Assembly (NCBI GenBank): GCA_024234075.1
Contig: JACKOV010000005.1
Span: 291,280 to 355,279, forward strand
Direction: 5' to 3'
DNA length: 64,000 nt
Source: Nevskiaceae bacterium
Lineage (GTDB): Bacteria; Pseudomonadota; Gammaproteobacteria; Steroidobacterales; Steroidobacteraceae
The notes beneath the pieces are model-generated. The model was not told the DNA's origin. It saw only the letters and a list, made by a program, of their open reading frames with translations, and searched no databases. Below are positions 44,401-50,675 of this stretch, piece by piece; position 1 is the stretch's first letter; each line of letters begins with the position of its first letter. The position numbers were made by a program, and so were the translations under genes.

Positions 44401-44942
44401 CTGGTCCAGCGGTTGCCGGCGTCGCCGTTGCGGGCCCAGCGCCGGGTCGAACCGGCGTTTTCGCCGTGCACGCCGGCATCGGCCTGGCATTCCAGCGGTG
44501 CGGTGGAGCCGGCGCGCAGCGAGCGCCAGCCGACTCGTTCGTCGTCCCACTGCGCGAGCTTGCCGGTCCAGAAGCCCGCCCGGCCGGTGAGCGCGGTGCC
44601 TGCCGCGGCGCAGCGGTTGGTGGCGAGGTCGATCGCGGCGCTGTCGTCGCAACTCGGTGGTGCGCCGCCATTCGCCGAACGCTGGAAGTAGACGCGCGAG
44701 GCGGAGCAGGTCCCGCCGTACTGCAACGCCGGGTCGTAGGGTGCCTTCGGCACCTGCACCAGCGAATTCATGCTGCCGGAGGTGTCGACGATGAACAGGA
44801 TGTTCGGCCGCACGCCGCGGGCCTCGGCCTGATTCATGAACACTTCGGTGTCGTCGGCGAGTGCCGGTGCCGTGCCGATCAGGCCGGCCAGGATCCCCGC
44901 CAGCAAGGCCGCCGCCGGTTTGCGGTGGGTGCAGCGGTTCAT
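41478..44942 (-). CDS. pilY1: PilY1-type tip adhesin of type IV pili
   Basis: This large (1,154-residue) exported protein has a signal peptide ending 'APALADD', a vWA-like N-terminal part with MIDAS 'IVDTSGSMNS' near residue 53, then the PilC/PilY1 beta-propeller domain from about 600. Ca-binding EF-like loops are present ('DVNQDGVVDPAAGD', 'DADGDGDRDE', 'DTDGDQFAD'). PilY1 promotes pilus extension, surface sensing and adhesion. It overlaps its neighbours by four bases on each side. In Pseudomonas PilY1 also drives cyclic di-GMP signalling. Confidence 0.93.
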   Translation of the reverse strand: MNRCTHRKPAAALLAGILAGLIGTAPALADDTEVFMNQAEARGVRPNILFIVDTSGSMNSLVQVPKAPYDPALQYGGTCSASRVYFQRSANGGAPPSCDDSAAIDLATNRCAAAGTALTGRAGFWTGKLAQWDDERVGWRSLRAGSTAPLECQADAGVHGENAGSTRRWARNGDAGNRWTSNQNDALSWGSLEVHALYSANYLNWYHAAGTPADISRLDIVKAVGASIAYSVDNVNFGLMRFSAGAKTDDTSEGGMVTHEITELARSRESLVESLYEYTGDGFTPLSETLYEAGQYLAGRAVDYGLNSTVEFAVPFPSVAQSRRSDDPSRYRSPVQYQCQRNYVVLLTDGEPTSDSTADDKIAALPGFSTLGRTSCDGEGEGHCLDDMAEYLYRAADLAPDLPGRQSAVTYTIGFGPEVAGSTFLDTVAVRGGGRSFAANDVTELTSALRSIFDDIMQTGTTFVSPAVSVNAFNRTQTNNELFVSVFRPDDRLRWPGNVKKYGIRDGQIVDASGAEVVDPETGFLREGTRSLWSAAREDDVIESGGAVSRLPAPASRRLYTHIAAAGLADLTATANAFATSNTTGLTDAVLNTGGTGPSREQLIDWVRGFDRTDADGDGDRDEVMRRLGDPLHARPTLVTYGGSTNQPNAADSVVYVPTNDGFVHAFDANSGVELWAFIPPELLGRLADLYRNPSVTQRSFGLDSDVRVLKFDVNQDGVVDPAAGDRVWLFFGMRRGGRHMYALDVTDRNRPRLKWNLGPGQLPGIGETWSTPTIARVRIEGATQNGENLVLIFGGGYDDAQENYQYTTDGSGNRIYIVDASSGQLLWYAGGPGATGTADLQLPGMTHSIPGRVVALDTDGDQFADRLYAADLGGRLWRFDLWNGQPRASFGSGGVLATLGAGGTGATSIQDNRRFYSAPDVALIQRRGADPYFNLAIGSGYRGHPLHAETRDHFYSIRDPHPFGALTQAQYDALTPLTHGQLVDITDDPMGTAVPTTARGWKLEMRLNGGWSGEKILAEATTVGGTILFTSYQPQSPDDTDPCQPANGINRVYALSVDSGRPAIDFNEDQALDANDLSMRLAQSGIAGEVGVALESVLSNGTDGDASATDGVDPLGRRGFCVVGVEVLKRCVVPGAVVRTWWRRTADDGAAPP

Positions 44943-45316
44943 CGCGACAGCTCCGCAGCGCCTGCCCGCGAGACCAGTCGCGTCAGCGCGAGATCCTTGC
45001 TGCGATAGAACAGGACTACCGGCAAACGGGAATTTGATTGCAGCGCGCGACGCAGCTCCTCGTAGCTGACGGCGCGCTCGCCCAGCATCCAGGTCGTCGA
45101 GGCGCCGGCGAACACGCCCAGCGGACGGCAGCCGGTACAGGGCGTCACCGTCACCGTGCCGGGCGTCGAGCCGGGCAGCAGCAGCGCACCGCTGTGCGTC
45201 TCGATCGCCTGTTCGAGTGCGTGCAGCGGCGCCGGCGAGGATTGCGCGGTGGCCGTCGCGGGCAGCAGCGCCGCGAGCAGCAGCGACAGCATCAACGGAC
45301 GCGGGTCGGGTTTCAT
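44939..45316 (-). CDS. Small exported protein between pilX and pilY1, unknown
   Basis: This 125-residue protein has an N-terminal signal peptide (LLLAALLPATATA) and probably acts in the periplasm. A Cys pair in 'TPCTGCRPLG' may form a disulfide. 'LARGSR'-like basic residues end the chain and no membrane helix remains after cleavage. It is not a pilin, as there is no GFTLIEL leader. It sits in the operon with ATGA overlap to pilX and pilY1, so a part in minor pilin or PilY1 biogenesis is likely. I do not recognise a family. Confidence 0.75.
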   Translation of the reverse strand: MKPDPRPLMLSLLLAALLPATATAQSSPAPLHALEQAIETHSGALLLPGSTPGTVTVTPCTGCRPLGVFAGASTTWMLGERAVSYEELRRALQSNSRLPVVLFYRSKDLALTRLVSRAGAAELSR

Positions 45317-45816
45317 TCGAGGCCTCCGCCGATCTGCGTGAACTCGCCGCCGCCGCTGGAGCCGCCGGCCGCGACGATCATCACGCCCTGCGACTGCAGA
45401 TCGCTGGCGTTGCGCAGCGAGGTGCCGGTGCTGTCGATCTGGTAGTGCAGGCCGATGAATTTGTCGACGCTCGACTGCGGCAGGCCGATTTCATCGCCGA
45501 TGAAGCGGGTCGCGGTGGCATAGCGGTCGTTGCTGGAATCCGGCAATTCCGTCGGTCCGACCACGGTCGGCGCCGCGCCGGGCGAGGTCGGCACGGTGCC
45601 AAGTGCACTGATCGCCTGCTCGATGCCGGCCGTCGCCGCCTGTGCGGCATTGCGCCGGTACTGTTCGTTGCCGGCCATCGTCAGCTCGGTGGTCGCGGTG
45701 TTGATGCCACTGAGGGCCAGCAGCGTCAGGATCAGCAGCAGCAGCAGCGCGATCACCAGCGCCGCGCCGCGTTCGCGGCCGGCCGCGCGGGACGGATGGC
45801 TTGGGCTTCCGTTCAC
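45313..45816 (-). CDS. pilX: Minor pilin assembly protein PilX
   Basis: The 167-residue protein has the PilX N-terminal domain: 'GRERGAALVIALLLLLILTL' with Gly before Ala as the prepilin cleavage site, then 'NTATTELTMAGNEQYRRNAA'. The rest is a globular pilin-like domain with a Gly/Ser-rich 'AAGGSSGGGEF' run near its end. It has ATGA overlap with pilW upstream and the small exported protein downstream. In Pseudomonas it links PilVW to PilY1 at the tip. Confidence 0.9.
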   Translation of the reverse strand: MNGSPSHPSRAAGRERGAALVIALLLLLILTLLALSGINTATTELTMAGNEQYRRNAAQAATAGIEQAISALGTVPTSPGAAPTVVGPTELPDSSNDRYATATRFIGDEIGLPQSSVDKFIGLHYQIDSTGTSLRNASDLQSQGVMIVAAGGSSGGGEFTQIGGGLE

Positions 45817-46931
45817 AGCATCCTCGAATTGCGCAGGGTGATGGTTTGCTGCAGCAGCATCCGCCGGAACTGCCGTTCGCCGCCCGCGGGCGTGTATTCG
45901 ACATCGGCATAACGGTAGGTGCGTTGATCGTCGATCTCCGGTTCCGGCCGCTCGCCCCGCAGTCGCAGCCAGATCCGCACCGACACCACCTGCAGGCGGT
46001 CGAGCTCCGGGAAATCGGGGTTCACGTAGCGCGTCACCCGGCCGTCCGACTCGGGGATGCCGTCACCGTTGACATCGGCAGCCGGGTCGATCACGCCGTC
46101 GCCGTCGTAGTCGCCGGTGTCGATGCCGAATTGCACCTGCAGGTCCTCGACGCCCGGCAGTACTTCACTGTCGATGAACACCGGCGCGCCACCGGCGCTC
46201 GACAAGGCCTTCATGCGCAGCGAGGGCCGTCCCGGCTGTTCGTCGGAGTCTTGCGAGACGTAATAGCTGCGTACCAGCAGATCGTGCACGCGCCGATCGT
46301 CGTCGAGGGTTCCCGTGGCCACGCCGTCGGCGAAGATCAGTTGCGACTTCTGGCTGCTGAAGCGCGTGGCGAGGATCTGGATCCGCCCCGCTTCGGCGTC
46401 GACCGGTTCGATCGAGGCGCGGCGCAGTGTCAGCGTGTCGCTGCCGGTGACGGCGCCGGCACCGAAAGCGGCACAGTCACCACCGGCATTCGGCCCGAGT
46501 TCGAAGCCGTCGTTCGAGCCCTGCACCGGCCGCAGTACGTCGACTGCGAAGTTGGTGCCGCAGGCGGTTGCACCGGCACCGAGCCCCGGGGCCGGAACCG
46601 GCTCTGCGGCTGCCGGCGGAATCGGTACCTGGCGCAGCGCGACAGCGGTCGCGAGTACGGTTTCCGGTGCGGCACCGTTCACCAGCCGCAGCGTGTCGGG
46701 CGAGTTCGTGAAGCCATAGTAGCCGGCGAGTTCGATGTCGGGTTCGATCACCGACAGCGCATAGCGACCCTGCTCCTGCAGTCGCGCGACGGCTTCGTTG
46801 ACCGCGTAGGTGCTGCGGCTGTTGGCATAGACGGTGAGCGCACCGACGATCAGCAGCGAGCCGATCACCAGCGCAACCATCAACTCGACCAGGCTGAGGC
46901 CGCGCACGGCGCGACGCAGGGTGGCGTTCAC
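45813..46931 (-). CDS. pilW: Minor pilin PilW
   Basis: This 372-residue PilW has the leader 'RAVRGLSLVELMVALVIGSL' (cleavage after Gly, Glu5). A short run contains two Ca-binding style loops, 'DYDGDGVIDP' and 'DVNGDGIPESDGR', at about 300-325, which is unusual for PilW as I know it. The start is GTG 46931, overlapping the pilV stop as GTGA. An in-frame start at 47006 would add residues lacking pilin character. It forms a priming minor pilin complex with PilV, PilX, FimU and PilE. Confidence 0.9.
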   Translation of the reverse strand: MNATLRRAVRGLSLVELMVALVIGSLLIVGALTVYANSRSTYAVNEAVARLQEQGRYALSVIEPDIELAGYYGFTNSPDTLRLVNGAAPETVLATAVALRQVPIPPAAAEPVPAPGLGAGATACGTNFAVDVLRPVQGSNDGFELGPNAGGDCAAFGAGAVTGSDTLTLRRASIEPVDAEAGRIQILATRFSSQKSQLIFADGVATGTLDDDRRVHDLLVRSYYVSQDSDEQPGRPSLRMKALSSAGGAPVFIDSEVLPGVEDLQVQFGIDTGDYDGDGVIDPAADVNGDGIPESDGRVTRYVNPDFPELDRLQVVSVRIWLRLRGERPEPEIDDQRTYRYADVEYTPAGGERQFRRMLLQQTITLRNSRML

Positions 46932-47473
46932 GACAGCGGCGCCCGCGGCATGATCAGCACGTCGCTGCCATAGGACAGCGGTTGGTCTTCGCCCGGTTCG
47001 AGCCACGACACCGTGATCCGGTAGCGCTCCGGCGCGCCGGCGGCGGCCGGTGCGAGATACTCGACCTCGGCGCCCGGCGGTGTGTCATCGAGCGCTGGCA
47101 GCGCGGCCCGCACCGCGGCGATCCAGCGCGCCAGATCGTCCTCGGCGAGCGCCGCGCTCGAGCAGTTGCTGCCGGCGGAGTCGGGCGTGGGGGCGCAGTC
47201 GTGCTCGGCGGGCTCGCCGCCATAGGCGGCGCTGTCATAGGCGTCGCCGGCGGTGGCGTTGGCGCGGATCCGGTCGGCCATGTCGCTGACCAGATGGATC
47301 GCCTGGGTGCGCAGCAGCGCGCTGCGGCTGTTGCGTACGCTGTCGACGAACAGACCGGCGATGCCGAGCAGGCCGACCGACAGGACCAGCAGCGCGACCA
47401 ATGCTTCGACCAGCGAAAAACCGGCCAGGCAGTGAGGGCGGTGCCGCGCTGCGGGTGGCCGGTTCAGCCGCAC
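46928..47473 (-). CDS. pilV: Minor pilin PilV
   Basis: This 181-residue PilV has the prepilin leader 'LAGFSLVEALVALLVLSVG' and the family segment 'GIAGLFVDSVRNSRSALLRT', then 'MADRIRANATAGD'. Cys residues near 'EHDCAPTPDSAGSNCSS' may pair. The GTG 47473 start gives 10 bases overlap with the end of fimT. The stop overlaps pilW (GTGA). Confidence 0.88.
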   Translation of the reverse strand: MRLNRPPAARHRPHCLAGFSLVEALVALLVLSVGLLGIAGLFVDSVRNSRSALLRTQAIHLVSDMADRIRANATAGDAYDSAAYGGEPAEHDCAPTPDSAGSNCSSAALAEDDLARWIAAVRAALPALDDTPPGAEVEYLAPAAAGAPERYRITVSWLEPGEDQPLSYGSDVLIMPRAPLS

Positions 47474-48102
47474 GACAGCCCCCAGCCATCGAGCGTGTCG
47501 GGATCGCGGGTGATCGAGGCACGCCCAGTGCGGGCGATCGCGATGCCGCGGGCTGCCGACTGGGTCGAGCCGGCCTGCAGGGCGGTGCCGCGTTCGTCGC
47601 AGATCAGGATCCGGCCGGCGCCGATCCCATCGGGTAGATCGATCGTGAAGCCGGTCGGGGCGAACACCACGCAACTGCCGTCGGCTGCCGTATGCAGCGC
47701 CTGGTCGATCGGTCCCTCGCGCCGGATCAGCGGCGGATCGCCACTGCTGCGCTGGCAATCCGCGTTGCCGTCCTCGAAGACGATCCAGCCGGCGACCGAG
47801 CCGGCGGCGCAGGCCGGGTCGCTGGCGGTCGGATCCGTGGTGCCGCACAGGGCCACCGGCCGCTGGCGCTTGATCGCTTCGGTCCGGGCCTGCTGCAAGG
47901 CCGCGAGCAGGTCGTTGGAGGCGCCGGCGAGGCGGCTGTTGCGCCGGAATTCGGAAAACTGCGGCGCACCGATCGCCAGCACCAGCGCGGCGATCACGAT
48001 GACGATCAGCAGTTCGACCAGGGTGAAGCCGCGGATCCGGCTGCTTCCCGGTGCCCGTGCGCGCCGTCCGGGTGATCGCGATTCTTGTTCTGGATGCCCC
48101 AT
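47464..48102 (-). CDS. fimT: Minor pilin of GspH/FimT (FimU) family
   Basis: The 212-residue prepilin is the first gene of the operon. Its leader is 'RIRGFTLVELLIVIVIAALV' and the GspH domain starts 'LAALQQARTEAIKRQRPVAL'. The C-terminal 'GRASITRDPDTLDGWG' agrees with the FimT/FimU pattern. The ATG 48102 start is clear. It is divergent from the Fur-family gene, with 114 bases between the start codons, which must hold the operon promoter. I could not assign a -10/-35 with confidence. Confidence 0.9.
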   Translation of the reverse strand: MGHPEQESRSPGRRARAPGSSRIRGFTLVELLIVIVIAALVLAIGAPQFSEFRRNSRLAGASNDLLAALQQARTEAIKRQRPVALCGTTDPTASDPACAAGSVAGWIVFEDGNADCQRSSGDPPLIRREGPIDQALHTAADGSCVVFAPTGFTIDLPDGIGAGRILICDERGTALQAGSTQSAARGIAIARTGRASITRDPDTLDGWGLSCG

Positions 48103-48192
48103 GGATCGTCACTTTATGTCTTGTCGTACGACCGGGCAGCACTTCCCGACGACCGGCGCGACCCGCCCGACAAGCGGCAGCTGTGACGGATC

Positions 48193-48216
48193 GAGACGTT
48201 ATTTATAATGCGTCTC
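48193..48216 (+). promoter_or_regulatory. Promoter and palindrome of the Fur-family gene
   Basis: TATAAT (48204-48209) lies within a 24-base segment with perfect 6-base outer arms, GAGACG at 48193-48198 and CGTCTC at 48211-48216. A -35 is not clear (TGTGAC at 48182-48187). With this -10 the transcript would begin at about 48216-48217, at the ATG itself. It may be an autoregulatory operator. Confidence 0.5.
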
Positions 48217-48639
48217 ATGAACGATTCGGCACCGACTCCCGGGATGCTGGCCGCCCATCTCGCGGCTCATGGTGTGCGGCCGACGGCGCAGCGCCTGCAG
48301 GTGGCGGCATTGCTGCTCGACCGGCCGCAGCATGTGACGGCCGAGCAGGTGCTGGCGCGGTTGCGCCAGGTGGGCAGCCGGATCTCCAAAGCCACCGTCT
48401 ACAACACGCTGAACCTGTTCGCGGCCCGTGGCGTGCTCCGACAGCTGGTGATCGACGGGGATCGCGCCTGGTTCGACTCGAATGTTGGGCCGCACTATCA
48501 CTTCCAGGATACCGAGACCGGGGAGCTGACCGACCTGCCGACCTCGCAGGTGCATTTCGAGAACCTGCCGCCGGTGCCCGCGGATATGGAATACACCGGT
48601 ATCGACCTGGTGATCCGGCTGCGCCGCCGGCGCGGCTGA
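48217..48639 (+). CDS. Fur-family regulator resembling Irr-type proteins
   Basis: The 140-residue regulator has the Fur winged helix ('GVRPTAQRLQVAALLL', 'ERVLARLRQVGSRISKATVY'-like region with 'ISKATVYNTLNLFAARGVL'). The dimerisation region 'VGPHYHFQDTETGELTDLP' replaces the usual HHDHLxCxxCG, and no CxxC zinc pair is visible. Irr and related regulators have such a haem/metal-sensing variation, so iron or haem response is a reasonable guess. ATG 48217 is preferred to ATG 48208, since the latter lies in the -10 box. It is divergent from the pilin operon, which it may affect. Confidence 0.85.
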   Translation: MNDSAPTPGMLAAHLAAHGVRPTAQRLQVAALLLDRPQHVTAEQVLARLRQVGSRISKATVYNTLNLFAARGVLRQLVIDGDRAWFDSNVGPHYHFQDTETGELTDLPTSQVHFENLPPVPADMEYTGIDLVIRLRRRRG

Positions 48640-48642
48640 GCG

Positions 48643-48671
48643 TTGCCAGAGGGCGGGGGGCTCCTTAGAAT
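48643..48671 (+). promoter_or_regulatory. Promoter of tRNA-Thr
   Basis: TTGCCA (48643-48648) and TAGAAT (48666-48671) have a 17-base spacer and start just after the Fur-family stop. A GC-rich stretch follows the -10. It gives a primary transcript of about 85 bases before the mature tRNA 5' end. Confidence 0.7.
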
Positions 48672-48764
48672 GCGCCTCCCCGTGCCGGCCCTGCCGGTCG
48701 AGCGCAGCGTTCGTCAGCGGTGGGTCGACCCGCCCACGGCCCGCTACGGGTTCGACGAGGTTTC

Positions 48765-48840
48765 GCCCAGATAGCTCAGTTGGTAGAGCGGCGCATTCGT
48801 AATGCGTAGGTCGTAGGTTCGATCCCTATTCTGGGCACCA
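48765..48840 (+). tRNA. tRNA-Thr (anticodon CGT)
   Basis: The cloverleaf is complete: acceptor GCCCAGA/TCTGGGC, D arm GCTC/GAGC, anticodon stem GCGCA/TGCGT with loop TTCGTAA giving CGT, T arm GTAGG-TTCGATC-CCTAT, discriminator A and encoded CCA. It reads ACG codons. A promoter and a terminator frame it, so it is a single-gene unit. Confidence 0.97.
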
Positions 48841-48844
48841 GACA

Positions 48845-48876
48845 CAAGGGCCGACCCCTCACGGGGCCGGCCCTTG
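48845..48876 (+). terminator. Terminator of tRNA-Thr
   Basis: Arms 48845-48858 and 48863-48876 pair over 13 of 14 positions (one A-C mismatch) around loop TCAC. A short T-rich run (GGGCTTTC) follows. It starts 5 bases after the encoded CCA. Confidence 0.75.
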
Positions 48877-48919
48877 GGCTTTCTGGAGCAACGACAGGCT
48901 GGAGCAGCGACCCGCTGGA

Positions 48920-49609
48920 TCAGCGATAGGTGATCAACTCGGCGAGCCCCGGCTGCTCGAGATGGGGCAGGCCGTTGAACGACGACAGGCTGGTGCGTCG
49001 CGCATCGAACAGCAGCACGGTCAGCGAGGCGTTGTGCACCGACCAGGACAGGGTCAACGACTGCAGGTCGTCGAGTCCCAGCACATGGCCGACCGCTGCG
49101 CCGATCACGCCCGCCGAAGTGCAGATCGCGATCCGCTGCCCGCGACCGGCAGCGCGCATGACGGCTTCGAGGCCGGCGCCGACCCGGGCCCGGAAGGCCG
49201 CCCAACTCTCGCCGGCGTGAGGGTCGAGTTCGCCGCGGATCCAGGCGCGGCCCGACGCCTCGAGCAGTCGCTGGTAGTCGCGCGCCGTGCCCGTCTCGGG
49301 GGCCTGCCGCAATGCGGGCGGCGCGCCGGACGGGTTGCCGTCGAGCCAGGCGCGGACCACGGCGTCGGCGCGATATTCGTCGAAGGCGGCGTCGATCCGT
49401 GGTTCGAGCCCCGAGTTGGCAGCGAGAATGGCGGCGGTATCACGCTGGCGCCGCAGCGAACCGCACCACAGTCCATCGAGGTACTCGGCGCGTGCCGTGA
49501 AATGCCCGCGCAGCGCAGCGATCTGGCGACGTCCGACAGGCGAGAGCCGATCGTAATCCGCGGTGCCGAAAGCGGCCTGGCCATGCCGGACGAGGTAGAG
49601 GGTGCTCAC
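48920..49609 (-). CDS. Histidine phosphatase (phosphoglycerate mutase-like) family protein
   Basis: The 229-residue protein opens 'VSTLYLVRHGQAAFG', with the catalytic His in the RHG motif near residue 9. Arg residues in 'CGSLRRQRDTAA' and a late His ('SWSVHNASLT') complete the usual set. It removes phosphate from an unknown substrate. GTG 49609 is chosen because it places the RHG motif near the N-terminus. The frame is open upstream for 60 codons without conservation. It is divergent from the acyltransferase gene at 49720. Confidence 0.85.
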   Translation of the reverse strand: MSTLYLVRHGQAAFGTADYDRLSPVGRRQIAALRGHFTARAEYLDGLWCGSLRRQRDTAAILAANSGLEPRIDAAFDEYRADAVVRAWLDGNPSGAPPALRQAPETGTARDYQRLLEASGRAWIRGELDPHAGESWAAFRARVGAGLEAVMRAAGRGQRIAICTSAGVIGAAVGHVLGLDDLQSLTLSWSVHNASLTVLLFDARRTSLSSFNGLPHLEQPGLAELITYR

Positions 49610-49719
49610 CAGGCGCCAGTCTATCCGGCCCGGCCCGCTGGCGCTGCGGCGCGTTGTGAGCGGCGGACCCGCCGCGTAACATCGATCGCGCCGCCGCTGC
49701 GGTACGATCCTGGATTCGC

Positions 49720-50616
49720 ATGATTGCACCGCCGCCGGAAGTGCCGATCGTGCCCGCTCGTCCGAGCGGGTGGCTGCGGCTGCTGGCCGCATTGCCGATG
49801 CCGGTGCTGCATGGTTTCGCCGGCTTTCTCGCCTGGCTGGCGTATCGGGTTTTCCCGTACCGGCCCAAGGTCGTGCTCGAGAACCTCGCGATCGCCTTTC
49901 CCGATCTCGACGAGCCGGCGCAGCATGCCTTGATGCGGGCGTTCTATGCCGGTCATGCCGACGTGCTGGTCGAGATCATCAAGAGCGCCGCGATCCGGCC
50001 GGAGGAGCTGCTGCGTCGGGTCGAGGTCCATGGCCTCGAACAGGTCCGCGAGCGGGTCGCGACCGGGCGGCCGGTGCTGCTGCTGGCGGCCCACCAGGGC
50101 AACTGGGAATGGCTGTTGCTGGCCCTGTCCCTGTCGCTCGACGTGCCGCTGGATGCGGCCTACAAGCCGTTGGTCGACCCTTGGGCGGATCGGGCGATGA
50201 AGGCATTGCGCGGGCGTTTCGGCGCGCGGCTGGTGCCGGCGCCGGAGCTGCTGATCGACATCCTGCGGCGGCGCAACCTGCCGCGGGCGATCGCGCTGGT
50301 CGCCGACCAGGAGCCGGTGGCGAGCGAGTCGAAGCACTGGACGCGCTTCCTGAACCGCGATTCGGCGTTCTATCTCGGCGCCGAAGAGATCGCGCGCAAG
50401 ACCGGTTATCCGGCGCTGTTCGTCGCGATGCGCCGTACCGCACGCGGCCACTACCGGGTCGAACTCGAACCGTTGGTGGAGGCGCGGGAGGTTCTGCCGC
50501 CCGGGGCCTTCACCGAGCGTTATGCGCGGCGGGTCGAGGCGCAGATCCGCGAATCGCCGCCGGACTGGCCCTGGTCGCACAAACGCTGGCGCCTGCGCAA
50601 GCCGCTCTATGGCTGA
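49720..50616 (+). CDS. LpxL/HtrB-like acyltransferase
   Basis: This 298-residue inner-membrane protein belongs to the lipid A biosynthesis acyltransferase family. An N-terminal membrane segment ('LHGFAGFLAWLAYRVF') is followed by 'VLENLAIAFPDL' and the catalytic HX4E in 'AAHQGNWEW' (His125, Glu130). 'VADQEPVASESKHWTRFLNR' and 'FVAMRRTARGHYRVE' are later conserved boxes. Homologues transfer acyl chains from acyl-ACP to lipid A or related lipids. It is not the usual lpxL neighbourhood. It faces a fatty acyl-AMP ligase gene, 59 bases apart. Confidence 0.88.
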   Translation: MIAPPPEVPIVPARPSGWLRLLAALPMPVLHGFAGFLAWLAYRVFPYRPKVVLENLAIAFPDLDEPAQHALMRAFYAGHADVLVEIIKSAAIRPEELLRRVEVHGLEQVRERVATGRPVLLLAAHQGNWEWLLLALSLSLDVPLDAAYKPLVDPWADRAMKALRGRFGARLVPAPELLIDILRRRNLPRAIALVADQEPVASESKHWTRFLNRDSAFYLGAEEIARKTGYPALFVAMRRTARGHYRVELEPLVEAREVLPPGAFTERYARRVEAQIRESPPDWPWSHKRWRLRKPLYG

Positions 50617-50675
50617 CCGTGGCGCCGGGTGCGGCGTTGGCGCCGTGCCGTGCCGCGCCGGCCGATGCCGTCCGT

